From Corynebacterium kefirresidentii (GTDB taxonomy: Bacteria; Actinomycetota; Actinomycetes; Mycobacteriales; Mycobacteriaceae): a stretch of DNA of 64,000 nucleotides. Both the position numbers and the translations under genes were made by a program. Positions 39,002 to 47,623 of the stretch are shown here, in pieces. The DNA is taken from assembly GCA_002154655.1 (NCBI GenBank), contig NGUZ01000004.1:1-64000 (forward strand). Direction: 5' to 3'. The notes beneath the pieces are model-generated. The model saw nothing but the letters and a program-made list of their open reading frames with translations, was not told the origin of the DNA and ran no database searches. Each line of letters begins with the position of its first letter. Position 1 is the stretch's first letter.

Positions 39002-40531
39002 ATGCACGCCGTCGTCATCGGAGCCGGCATCGCTGGACTCGCCACCGCCGCCTTGCTCGGCCGCGAAGGATACGAGGTCACCGTGGTGGACTCGCTGGAT
39101 GAGGTGGGAGGCCGCGCCGGCAGCTTTGCAGAAGACGGCTTCCGCTGGGATACGGGCCCGTCCTGGTATCTCATGCCCGAGGCTTTCGACCATTTCTTTG
39201 CGCTGTGCGGCACCTCTACCGAGGCGGAGCTAGATCTGGTGAACCTCTCCCCCGCCTACCGTGTTTTTCATGGGGATGCGCCCGTAGACGTGCACTCGGG
39301 CATCGAAGAAGTCACCGCGCTTTTCGAGTCCGTGGAACCCGGCGCGGGTAATAAGGTTAAAAACTACTTGGCGCAGGCCAGCGATACCTATGACATGGCG
39401 CTCAAGCACTTCCTCTACACCACCTTCTCCGCGCCGCTCAACCTGGTGCACCGCGATATTCGCACCCGGCTTTCTCGCCTCGTGGCGCTGCTTTCGGCAA
39501 ACCTGCAGCAGCACGTGGGCCGGACCTTTGCTGATGCCCGCCTGCGCCAGATTCTGAGTTATCCGGCGGTCTTTTTATCCTCCGAGCCGGCCGCCGCCCC
39601 GGCCCTATATTCCCTGATGAGCCACACCGACCTGGTGGAGGGAGTGCGCTACCCACAAGGTGGTTTCGCCGCCGTGGTCCAGGCCATCTACCGACAAGCG
39701 AAGAAGTTTGGCGCCACCTTCCGTTTGGGCGAGGAGGTTACCTCCATCAAAGTCTCTAATCGGCAGGTAACGGGCGTACGCACGAATAAAGGCGCCATCC
39801 ACGCCGATATCGTGGTCTCCGCGGCGGACTTGCACCACACCGAGACCCAGCTTTTGCCGCCGCAGCTGCGCACCTACCCGGAGCGTTACTGGGGCCGGCG
39901 CAATCCGGGCCTGGGTACCGTGCTCATCTTGGCCGGGGTGAAGGGCAAGCTGCCCGAGCTGGCACACCATACGTTGCTCTTTAGCAAGGACTGGGATCCG
40001 GATTTCCGCGCCGTCTATTCCGGCCCAGAGCCCTCCCGGCCGTTGGGGGCCTCCGAGTCCATCTACGTGTCCAAGACCTCCGCCACCGACCCAAGTGTCG
40101 CCCCCGAGGGCCACGAAAATCTCTTCATTCTGGTGCCGGTGCCGGCCGCGGAGGCGCCCGGGTTTGGCAATGCCTATCACGCTGAGGAGTCCGAGCGCGT
40201 GGCTGCGATTGCCGACGCCGCCCTCAACCGCATCGCGGCCACGGCCGGGGTGCCGGATTTGCGAGAGAGGGTCGTCGTCAAGCGCACGCTCGGCCCCGCC
40301 GATTTTGCCGAGCGCTACCATGCCTGGTCGGCCGGCTCCATCGGACCGGCGCACACGCTGCGGCAGTCGGCGTTTTTGCGCGGACGCAATGCCTCGCGCA
40401 AGGTAGGTGGCCTCTACTATGCGGGGGCTACCACCGTGCCAGGCGTCGGTGTGCCAATGTGCCTGATTTCGGCCGAGAACATTATTAAGCGCCTGCGGGG
40501 CGATACCTCCGCCAGGCCGCTTTCGCACTAG
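39002..40531 (+). CDS. crtI: Phytoene desaturase family FAD oxidoreductase
   Basis: 509-aa flavoprotein. The dinucleotide-binding motif VVIGAGIAGLATAALLGREG is at the N-terminus, followed by VGGRAGSF and FRWDTGPSWYLMP, all typical of CrtI. The C-terminal FAD motif is in GGLYYAGATTVPGVGVPMCLISAE. It inserts double bonds into phytoene or a similar polyene. It forms a two-gene operon with crtB. No GGPP synthase, cyclase or elongase gene is nearby, so pigment synthesis needs genes elsewhere. Confidence 0.9.
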   Translation: MHAVVIGAGIAGLATAALLGREGYEVTVVDSLDEVGGRAGSFAEDGFRWDTGPSWYLMPEAFDHFFALCGTSTEAELDLVNLSPAYRVFHGDAPVDVHSGIEEVTALFESVEPGAGNKVKNYLAQASDTYDMALKHFLYTTFSAPLNLVHRDIRTRLSRLVALLSANLQQHVGRTFADARLRQILSYPAVFLSSEPAAAPALYSLMSHTDLVEGVRYPQGGFAAVVQAIYRQAKKFGATFRLGEEVTSIKVSNRQVTGVRTNKGAIHADIVVSAADLHHTETQLLPPQLRTYPERYWGRRNPGLGTVLILAGVKGKLPELAHHTLLFSKDWDPDFRAVYSGPEPSRPLGASESIYVSKTSATDPSVAPEGHENLFILVPVPAAEAPGFGNAYHAEESERVAAIADAALNRIAATAGVPDLRERVVVKRTLGPADFAERYHAWSAGSIGPAHTLRQSAFLRGRNASRKVGGLYYAGATTVPGVGVPMCLISAENIIKRLRGDTSARPLSH

Positions 40532-40542
40532 CCCAGGCATGG

Positions 40543-40572
40543 CAAAAGCCGCCAGCCACGCGGACTGACGGC
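40543..40572 (-). terminator. Terminator of lysS
   Basis: On the minus strand, arms GCCGTCAG and CTGGCGGC with one mismatched pair and a GC-rich loop, followed by TTTT. It lies between the converging crtI and lysS genes. Confidence 0.7.
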
Positions 40573-40593
40573 TAGCGATTGGCCGCTGGGCGG

Positions 40594-42171
40594 CTACTTC
40601 TGCTCTGGCTTAACCAGTGGGAAGAGCACGGTTTCGCGGATGCCCAGACCAGTCAAGGCCATCAGCAGGCGGTCCATGCCCATGCCCGTACCGGCTGTAG
40701 GCGGCATGCCCTGCTCCATAGCGGCGAGGAAGTCCTCATCCAGCACCATGGCCTCATCATCGCCACCGGCGGCCAGGCGGGCCTGATCCTCGAAGCGCTC
40801 GCGCTGGATAACCGGGTCCACGAGCTCGGAGTAGCCGGTTGCCAGCTCGAAACCGCGCACGTAGAGGTCCCACTTTTCGGTCACGCCCGGCTCGGAACGG
40901 TGCTGGCGGGTCAATGGGGAGGTCTCAACCGGGAAATTCTTGACAAAGATAGGGCCTTCGAGCTGGTCCTCGCACAGGACCTCCCAGATCTCCTCGACCA
41001 GCTTGCCGTGGCCCCAGCCGCCGTCCTTAGGGACGTCGAGACCAATGACGTCTGCAATGCCCTTGAGCGTCTCGACGTCAGTATCGATGGTGACCTCCGG
41101 CTGGCCCGGGAACTTGCGCTGCAGGGCCTCGTTCAGGGACGGGTACATCTCGATTTCCGGCCATTCTTCGCCACCGAAATCGAACTCGGTGCCATCGGCA
41201 AGGGTGACGGTGGTCGAGCCGAAGACATCGCGGGCAACAGCTTGGATGGACTCGCGCGTCATGCGGGCACAATCGTTGTAATCGCCCCACGCAGCGTAGG
41301 TCTCCAGCATGGCGAACTCTGGCGAGTGGGAGCGGTCAACGCCCTCATTGCGGAAGTTGCGGTTGATTTCGAAGACGCGGTCAATGCCGCCGACGACGGC
41401 ACGCTTCAAGTACAGCTCTGGAGCGATGCGCAGGTAGAGGTCAATATCCAGCGCATTGGAGTGGGTGATAAACGGGCGAGCGGCTGCGCCACCGTGCAGG
41501 GTCTGCAGCATCGGGGTCTCGATTTCTACAAAGTCCTGGCTTTCCAGGTAGTTGCGCAGCGCGCGCATGACCTTGACGCGAATCATGGCGTTCTTGCGGG
41601 CATCTTCGCGGATAATGAGGTCGTTATAGCGCTGGCGCACGCGGGTATCTTCAGCCATATCGGCGAAGGACACCGGCAACGGACGCAAGGACTTAGCGGC
41701 CATGGTCCATTCGGAGACCATGATGGACAGCTCGCCACGGCGCGAAGAAATCACGCGGCCGCGCACGGAGATGAAATCGCCCAAGTCGACGTCGGACTTC
41801 CAGGCGTCGAGGCGCTCCTTGCCTACCTCAGCCAAAGAAAGCATGGCCTGCACCTGGGTGCCATCGCCATCCTGCAAGGTGGCGAAGCACAGCTTGCCGG
41901 TATTGCGCATAAAAATAAGGCGACCGGCAATGGCATGGGTAACCTCGGTTTCCTCACCAGGGGCCAGGTAGGTTACGCCCTCTTCGTTGCCAGGCTCTTC
42001 GCCTTCAGCCACGACGCGGAAATCATGGCGCAAATCCTTTAAAGAGATGGTGCGCTCAACGGTTACCGGGTAGGCCTCTACGCCGGATTCCAGCAGGCGA
42101 TCGCGCTTTTCGCGGCGGATGCGCAGCTGCTCAGGGACATCGTTTACTTCATTATTCTTCTGCTCGCTCAC
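40594..42171 (-). CDS. lysS: Lysyl-tRNA synthetase, class II
   Basis: 525-aa synthetase. The N-terminal OB-fold carries [15 protein letters not shown], motif 2 is in [18 protein letters not shown] and motif 3 in [14 protein letters not shown] choose the GTG at 42171 because TACCCT lies 8 nt upstream; a TTG at 42180 in the same frame is the alternative. Convergent with crtI and followed by a terminator. The gene order lysS close to panC and fol genes is typical of mycobacteria, but here phoX, cstA and peptidase genes lie between. Confidence 0.95.
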   Translation of the reverse strand: MSEQKNNEVNDVPEQLRIRREKRDRLLESGVEAYPVTVERTISLKDLRHDFRVVAEGEEPGNEEGVTYLAPGEETEVTHAIAGRLIFMRNTGKLCFATLQDGDGTQVQAMLSLAEVGKERLDAWKSDVDLGDFISVRGRVISSRRGELSIMVSEWTMAAKSLRPLPVSFADMAEDTRVRQRYNDLIIREDARKNAMIRVKVMRALRNYLESQDFVEIETPMLQTLHGGAAARPFITHSNALDIDLYLRIAPELYLKRAVVGGIDRVFEINRNFRNEGVDRSHSPEFAMLETYAAWGDYNDCARMTRESIQAVARDVFGSTTVTLADGTEFDFGGEEWPEIEMYPSLNEALQRKFPGQPEVTIDTDVETLKGIADVIGLDVPKDGGWGHGKLVEEIWEVLCEDQLEGPIFVKNFPVETSPLTRQHRSEPGVTEKWDLYVRGFELATGYSELVDPVIQRERFEDQARLAAGGDDEAMVLDEDFLAAMEQGMPPTAGTGMGMDRLLMALTGLGIRETVLFPLVKPEQK

Positions 42172-42186
42172 GTTAGCCAAGGGTAG

Positions 42187-42361
42187 TCGATCCCCACCGC
42201 AGCACGCGATTTAGCCCACGCCACCCTCTCCCGGGAAAGGATTTACGCATAATTCACTTCACTGTCACCTCGGGGTCAACACACAGTTACGAAGATGACC
42301 TTTTATATATGGCTGTCCCCATATGTAATCAATATTTTTCGACATTTTTGGAGCAATACCC
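42187..42361. promoter_or_regulatory. lysS/phoX intergenic region
   Basis: 175 bp, AT-richer than its surroundings. It contains an inverted repeat with arms ATATGG (42307-42312) and CCATAT (42319-42324), and TTGGAG just before phoX. A phosphate regulator site would be expected here because phoX-type genes are usually PhoR-controlled, but I cannot identify a PhoR box with confidence. Confidence 0.4.
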
Positions 42362-44464
42362 ATGGCGCTTAAGGGCCGCAATCTTCTCTCTAGTCTCTTT
42401 GCATCCTCTCGTTCCAGCCTGACCTGCACTTACAAGTGTGGCAATGCGTGCTTCGGAGAGTGCGAGAACAAGTCCGATAACCCGTACTTCGGCGACCAGT
42501 TCTCCCGTCGTACCGCCCTGCGCGCGGGCAGCCTGTCCGTTGTAACCGTCGGCGGCGGCGCCGCGCTGGCTGCCTGCTCCAACCCGGATGATGCCTCCAA
42601 CGAGGCGTCTTCTTCCGAGGGCAAGGGCGGCAAAACCTCTGAGGCGAACGTCGAGCTCACCTCCGCCGAGGGCATGAAGTTCGACCCAGTACAGCCGAAT
42701 GAAAAGGACGAAGTAGTCATCCCGAATGGCTACGAGCAGTCCGTCCTCATTGCCTGGGGCGATCCGCTGTTTAAGGACGCACCGGAATTCGATGACAAGA
42801 ATCAGACCGCCGAGGCAGCTGAGAAGCAGTTCGGCTTCAACAATGACTTTGCCGGTCTTATCGAGCACCCAGACGATGACAACCGCCTTATCTACGTCTG
42901 CTCCCACGAGTACACCACCGAGCCGCAGATGTTCCCCAACTACGATGCGGATAACCCGACCGAGGAGCAGGCCAAGATTGGCTGGGCTGGTCACGGTCAC
43001 TCCATCGTGGAAGTATCCAAGGTTGGCAACACCGGTGAGCTCAAGCGCGAGTTTGGCCCACTCAACCGCCGCATTACCGCCACCACCGAATTCACCTTGG
43101 TCGGCCCAGCTGCCGGTTCCGAGTTTGTAAAGACCTCTGCCGATAAGACGGGCAAGAAGGTCAAGGGCACTTTGAATAACTGTTCCGGTGGCATCACCCC
43201 GTGGAACACCATGCTCTCCGGCGAAGAGAACTTTGACCAGTACTTTGCACACGCCAAGCTGGATGACAAGAAGGCGCAGGAGTCGCTGGAGCGCTTCGGC
43301 ATGGAAGATGGCGAGTCCCAGCGCAAGTGGGAGCGCTTTGATAAGCGCTTCGACGTCTCCAAAGAGCCGAACGAGCCGAACCGCTTCGGCTGGATCGTAG
43401 AGATTAACCCACTAGATCCTAAGTCCACGCCGGTCAAGCACACCGCTCTGGGCCGATTCAAGCACGAGGCCGGCAACATCCACATCGCCTCCGATGGCAC
43501 CGTGGTGTGCTACGCCGGCGATGACTCCCGCTTCGAGTACATCTACAAGTTCATCTCCACCAAGAAGTACAAAGAGGGCGATATCGAGCACAACCTCACC
43601 ATCTTGGACCACGGCACCTTGTACGTAGCCAAGGTAGAGGGCAACTCCCCAGCCGACGAGATTGACGGCTCCGGCGTGCTGCCCGAAGACGGTGCCTTCG
43701 ACGGCGAGGGCAAGTGGATTAAGCTGCTGACCTCCGATACGGAAAACAATAAGTTCGAGTCCCACGTTGACGGCATGTCCGCCGAAGAGGTTGCGGTTTA
43801 TACCCGCGAGGCAGCCGATAAGGTGGGCGCCACCAAGATGGATCGCCCTGAGGATATGCAGGTCCACCCAGACTCGGAGAAGGTCTACGTGGCCCTGACC
43901 AACAATAAGTACCGCGGTGCTACCGGCGAGGACGCCAAGAAGAACAAGGAAGAGCCGATGGAATGGGCTCCCGTCAAGGAGAACAAGAACGGCCTGGTCA
44001 TGGAGATTGAAGATGACCACGCTGGTGAGAAGTTCACCTGGAACCTCTTCCTGGTCTGTGGTGATCCGAAGGAGGCTAATACCTACTTCGGTGGCTTTGA
44101 CAAGGAGAAGGTGTCCCCGATTTCCTGCCCGGATAACCTGGCCTTTGATAGCCACGGCAATCTGTGGATCTCCACCGACGGTAACGCGCTGGAGTCCAAC
44201 GATGGCCTCTACGCGGTGACCACCGAGGGCGATACCCGCGGTGAGCTGAAGTGCTTCCTTACCGTTCCGGCAGGTGCCGAGACCTGCGGGCCCATCGTCA
44301 CCGATGAGCGCGTGATGGTCAACGTCCAGCACCCAGGTGAAACCGATGACGCCACCTTTGAAAAGCAGACCTCTCACTGGCCTGACGGTGGCAAGTCCAC
44401 CCCACGCCCGGCAGTGGTTGTGGTGTGGAAGAAGGACGGCAATATCGGCGTCGATAAGAAGTAA
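42362..44464 (+). CDS. phoX: Tat-exported alkaline phosphatase PhoX family protein
   Basis: 700-aa secreted protein. The N-terminal 40 residues have four Cys (CTYKCGNACFGEC), then the Tat signal SRRTALRAG near residue 40, a hydrophobic stretch and a lipobox-like LAACSN. The body contains the PhoX/DUF839 features CSGGITPWNTMLSGEENFDQYF and RFGWIVEINP. PhoX enzymes are Ca2+/Fe3+ phosphatases that release phosphate outside the cytoplasm. Expected to serve with PhoRS, coded elsewhere in this window. A strong terminator follows. Confidence 0.93.
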   Translation: MALKGRNLLSSLFASSRSSLTCTYKCGNACFGECENKSDNPYFGDQFSRRTALRAGSLSVVTVGGGAALAACSNPDDASNEASSSEGKGGKTSEANVELTSAEGMKFDPVQPNEKDEVVIPNGYEQSVLIAWGDPLFKDAPEFDDKNQTAEAAEKQFGFNNDFAGLIEHPDDDNRLIYVCSHEYTTEPQMFPNYDADNPTEEQAKIGWAGHGHSIVEVSKVGNTGELKREFGPLNRRITATTEFTLVGPAAGSEFVKTSADKTGKKVKGTLNNCSGGITPWNTMLSGEENFDQYFAHAKLDDKKAQESLERFGMEDGESQRKWERFDKRFDVSKEPNEPNRFGWIVEINPLDPKSTPVKHTALGRFKHEAGNIHIASDGTVVCYAGDDSRFEYIYKFISTKKYKEGDIEHNLTILDHGTLYVAKVEGNSPADEIDGSGVLPEDGAFDGEGKWIKLLTSDTENNKFESHVDGMSAEEVAVYTREAADKVGATKMDRPEDMQVHPDSEKVYVALTNNKYRGATGEDAKKNKEEPMEWAPVKENKNGLVMEIEDDHAGEKFTWNLFLVCGDPKEANTYFGGFDKEKVSPISCPDNLAFDSHGNLWISTDGNALESNDGLYAVTTEGDTRGELKCFLTVPAGAETCGPIVTDERVMVNVQHPGETDDATFEKQTSHWPDGGKSTPRPAVVVVWKKDGNIGVDKK

Positions 44465-44489
44465 CCACTACCTGGTTTAAGTACCCACC

Positions 44490-44530
44490 GCGCGGCCCTT
44501 GTTCCTGCTCGAGCAAGGGCCGCGCTTTTT
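44490..44530 (+). terminator. Terminator of phoX
   Basis: Perfect 12-bp arms GCGCGGCCCTTG and CAAGGGCCGCGC, followed by TTTTTG. One of the strongest terminators in the window. Confidence 0.92.
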
Positions 44531-44617
44531 GTCTATCCACGGCGACTGAACCAAAAGTCTCCGGGCGCACTTCAAATATAAATCCACCCATCGGTCTCCC
44601 CCACAGGCAAATGCATA

Positions 44618-44660
44618 TGTGAGTTATGGCATACTACTCGCACGTGTGATGCACGCCACC
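44618..44660. promoter_or_regulatory. Two candidate GlxR (cAMP) sites before cstA
   Basis: TGTGAGTTATGGCATA (44618-44633) matches 10 of 12 fixed bases of TGTGANNTANNTCACA, and TGTGATGCACGCCACC (44645-44660) matches 9. They lie 27 bp apart, upstream of the cstA ATG at 44687. Control of a carbon-starvation transporter by the cAMP regulator GlxR would make sense. Confidence 0.4.
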
Positions 44661-44686
44661 TGCTCGTCTATGAGGAGACACACACT

Positions 44687-46399
44687 ATGAACTCTCTTGT
44701 CCTCGCCATCATCGGTATCGCGATGATGGTCGCCGGCTATCTGCTCTACTCCAAATTCCTAGGGCAAAGAATTTTCCGGCTATCCCCGAATTACTCCACC
44801 CCGGCCCACACCATGGAAGATGGCGTGGATTATGTCCCGACCAATAAATACGTCCTGTGGGGCCACCACTTCACTTCCGTAGCGGGTGCAGCACCGATCA
44901 TCGGTCCTGCCGTAGCCGTTATCTGGGGCTGGGTACCGGCATTTCTCTGGGTCACCATCGGCACCATATTCTTCGCAGGCTTGCACGATCTCGGCGCTCT
45001 GTGGGCCTCTCAACGCCACAAGGGCCAATCCATTGGTACCTTGTCTGGGCGCTATATTGGCAAGCGCGGGCGTAACCTCTTCCTCATCGTCATTTTCCTG
45101 TTGCTTTTGATGGTGAATACTGCCTTCGCAGTGGTCATCTCCAACCTGTTGGTATCCACTCCCACGGCCGTCATCCCCACGTGGGGCGCCATCGCCGTCG
45201 CGCTGCTTATCGGCCAGGCCATCTACCGCCTGAAGTGGAACCTACCGCTGGTATCTATCGTGGGTGTGGTCGCGCTCTACGCGCTGATGATTATCGGCGA
45301 CCGCGTGCCCGTGGTCTTGCCAGATACCGTCCTGGGGATTCCCGCCAATGGCGTGTGGATCATCTTGTTATTCATCTACGCCTTCATCGCTTCGATGCTG
45401 CCGGTATGGGTGCTGCTGCAGCCACGCGATTACATCAACGGCCTGCAGCTTTTCGTAGGTTTGGCCATCTTGTACGGGTCTTTCCTTATCACTCGGCCCT
45501 CGATTATGGCGCCAGCGTTGCGCGATAACGTACCAGACGGCACCCCGGGCATCTTTCCACTGCTCTTTGTCACCATCGCCTGCGGCGCTGTCTCCGGATT
45601 CCACGGCGTGGTGGCCTCCGGTACCTCTTCCAAGCAGGTGGATAAAGAAACCGACGTGCGCTTTGTGGGCTATTTCGGCGCCGTGGGCGAGGGCCTGCTC
45701 GCACTGGGTACCATCATCGCTACTACCGCCGGCTTCAAGACCGCCACGCAGTGGGAAGAAATCTACTCCGAGTGGAACGCCGGCGGCGTGGACGCCTTTG
45801 TGCAAGGCGGCGGCGCGCTCATGAATGAGGGCTTGGGTATTCCTACCTCCCTTTCCGGCACCATCTTGGCCACCATGGCCGTGCTTTTTGCGGCCACCAC
45901 TATGGACTCGGGCGTGCGCCTGCAGCGTTTGGTGGTCCAAGAAATCGGCGAAATCATCGGCGTGCGCATCAAGGCTTTGGCCGCCACCGTCATTGCGGTG
46001 GGCTTGGCCTTTGGGCTGACCTTCTCCGCCGGCGTAGACGGCTCGGGCGGCATGACCATCTGGCCGCTATTCGGCACCACCAACCAGCTCATGGCAGGGC
46101 TCACCTTGGCCATCGTGGTAGTCATCCTCACCCACCTACGTCGGCCGACGTGGCCAGTGGTCATCCCGCTCATCTTCGTTACCGCCATGTCCCTGTGGGC
46201 CGCGCTCCTGCAGCTAAAGTCGCTATTTACTAGCCAGAACTGGCTGCTGTTCTGCATGGACGCCATCATCGTGGTGGCCACCATCTGGGTCATTGTGGAG
46301 GCCGTCGGTGCCATCTCTCGTGCCCGCAAGGAGGCCCCACTGGAGTGGTCCGATGCTGATCTTGACGCCCCGCTGCCCGAGCATGCTCGACAAGCTTAG
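44687..46399 (+). CDS. cstA: Carbon starvation protein CstA family transporter
   Basis: 570-aa membrane protein with about 16 helices. Family marks include the N-terminal YSKFLGQRIFRL, HFTSVAGAAPIIGPA, LHDLGALWASQRHKG and GAVSGFHGVVASGTSSKQ. CstA proteins take up peptides or pyruvate under carbon limitation. GAGGAG precedes the ATG. The 3' end overlaps the small CC-tail gene by 17 bp, so the two are co-translated. In many bacteria a small YbdD protein follows CstA; here an unrelated-looking small protein takes that place. Confidence 0.95.
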   Translation: MNSLVLAIIGIAMMVAGYLLYSKFLGQRIFRLSPNYSTPAHTMEDGVDYVPTNKYVLWGHHFTSVAGAAPIIGPAVAVIWGWVPAFLWVTIGTIFFAGLHDLGALWASQRHKGQSIGTLSGRYIGKRGRNLFLIVIFLLLLMVNTAFAVVISNLLVSTPTAVIPTWGAIAVALLIGQAIYRLKWNLPLVSIVGVVALYALMIIGDRVPVVLPDTVLGIPANGVWIILLFIYAFIASMLPVWVLLQPRDYINGLQLFVGLAILYGSFLITRPSIMAPALRDNVPDGTPGIFPLLFVTIACGAVSGFHGVVASGTSSKQVDKETDVRFVGYFGAVGEGLLALGTIIATTAGFKTATQWEEIYSEWNAGGVDAFVQGGGALMNEGLGIPTSLSGTILATMAVLFAATTMDSGVRLQRLVVQEIGEIIGVRIKALAATVIAVGLAFGLTFSAGVDGSGGMTIWPLFGTTNQLMAGLTLAIVVVILTHLRRPTWPVVIPLIFVTAMSLWAALLQLKSLFTSQNWLLFCMDAIIVVATIWVIVEAVGAISRARKEAPLEWSDADLDAPLPEHARQA

Positions 46400-46640
46400 A
46401 GCGTTCGGGGCTGGTCTCAATGAGTTCTACCAGGCCCCGTACCGCGCCAGCTTTGCCAGGGCCCAGCAGCAGGAAGACGATCTCTTCATGATGCTGGTGG
46501 CCTCGGAGGCTCTGGGCATTCCCAACCCGGCCAGTTACTACACCCTGGAGCTTTTGCCGTTGGTCTATGAGGATTTCCACGCCTGGCATACGCGCATGGG
46601 AATGGAAAGATCCCCGCTGGAGAATATTCAATGTTGTTAG
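46383..46640 (+). CDS. Small CC-tail protein (cory-CC-star type)
   Basis: 85 aa, mostly helical and soluble, starting MLDKLRAFGAGLNEFYQAPYR and ending ENIQCC directly before the stop. The two terminal Cys are the only Cys in the protein. I recall a Corynebacterium family named 'cory-CC-star protein' with this ending. Its start lies inside cstA, and its Cys-Cys-stop codons (46635-46640) overlap the first codons of the ArsA-like gene. Function unknown. A paired C-terminal thiol could bind metal, carry a lipid or be a client tail of the ATPase; all are inference. Confidence 0.85.
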   Translation: MLDKLRAFGAGLNEFYQAPYRASFARAQQQEDDLFMMLVASEALGIPNPASYYTLELLPLVYEDFHAWHTRMGMERSPLENIQCC

Positions 46641-47572
46641 AGACCGCCCCCATCATGTTCTTTGGCGGCAAGGGCGGGGTGGGCAAGACCACCTTGGCCA
46701 CCGCCACCGCGCTGCGCCTGTCCCGTGATCACCGCGTCTGCTTGGTCTCTACGGACCCAGCGCACAACCTGGGACACATCTTTGGCACCGCGCTTGGCGA
46801 TGCCCCCGTGGCCCTCACCCCTTCCCTCTCCGCCATCGAGATCGACCCGGCGCGCGCCACAGAACAACATCTTGCGCAGGTGGGTTCTGCAATGCGCCGT
46901 TTCATGCCCGAGCATCTGCACGGCGAGGTCACAAAGCATCTGGACTTGGCCCGGCAATCGCCCGGCACGCAGGAGGCAGCACTATTGGAGCGTATCGCGG
47001 CGCTCGTCGGCCAAGAGTCCGACGTCGATTACCTCATCTTCGATACCGCTCCATCCGGGCATACCTCGCGGCTGATGGCCTTGCCAGAAATCATGGCCGC
47101 CTATACCGATGGCTTACTTTCCCGGCGCGAAAAATCCGATAAATTCGGCTCGCTAGTACGCGGAATGTCGCCCGGAAACAGCGCGGATAATGACCCCGTG
47201 GACCGGCGCAATCAGGAAATTCGCGCCACTCTTTTCCAGCGGCGCGAGCGCTTTTCCCAGTTACGCGCGGCGCTGACTTCACCGCGCACGGTCTTCCATA
47301 TTGTCCTTAACGCCGAGCGCCTGCCCGTACTCGAGTCAGCCGAGTTCCACGCGGACCTCACCGGAAATGGTGTGCACGTGGGGTCCATGCTGGTTAACCG
47401 CCGTACCCCTGCCAATCAGGGAGAATTCCTCGCCGCCCGCCGCGCGGCCGAAGATGAGGCACTCGCACTTCTGCGCGCCGAGCTCCCACAGACCCCAGTG
47501 CGCGAGGTTCCGTGGCTGCCAGAGGAAGTGGGGACTCCGGGGGCCGTCGAAAAGCTGGCGGAATTTCTCTAG
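46631..47572 (+). CDS. ArsA/GET3-like ATPase
   Basis: 313-aa deviant P-loop ATPase. The signature Walker A GGKGGVGKTTLA is at residues 12-22, switch I in VSTDPAHNLG, and switch II in FDTAPSGHTSRL near residue 135. A C-terminal motif PWLPEEVGTPG resembles the P-E-V segment of ArsA/GET3. Only one Cys is present, so neither the arsenite site of ArsA nor the CxxC of GET3 exists. The start overlaps the end of the CC-tail gene by 10 bp. It probably acts as a dimer that hands over a protein tail or ligand for CstA or the CC-tail protein. No arsenic genes are nearby. Confidence 0.88.
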   Translation: MLLETAPIMFFGGKGGVGKTTLATATALRLSRDHRVCLVSTDPAHNLGHIFGTALGDAPVALTPSLSAIEIDPARATEQHLAQVGSAMRRFMPEHLHGEVTKHLDLARQSPGTQEAALLERIAALVGQESDVDYLIFDTAPSGHTSRLMALPEIMAAYTDGLLSRREKSDKFGSLVRGMSPGNSADNDPVDRRNQEIRATLFQRRERFSQLRAALTSPRTVFHIVLNAERLPVLESAEFHADLTGNGVHVGSMLVNRRTPANQGEFLAARRAAEDEALALLRAELPQTPVREVPWLPEEVGTPGAVEKLAEFL

Positions 47573-47623
47573 CTCTTCCCCCAACCAGCCCCATCAGGAT
47601 TTCTAGTCTGCTAAAACCGAAAT

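Noticed and set aside
46631..47572. Arsenite efflux ATPase ArsA
   Set aside because: Only one Cys and no arsA partners (arsB, arsD, arsR) nearby. Family-level ArsA/GET3-like is as far as the sequence supports.
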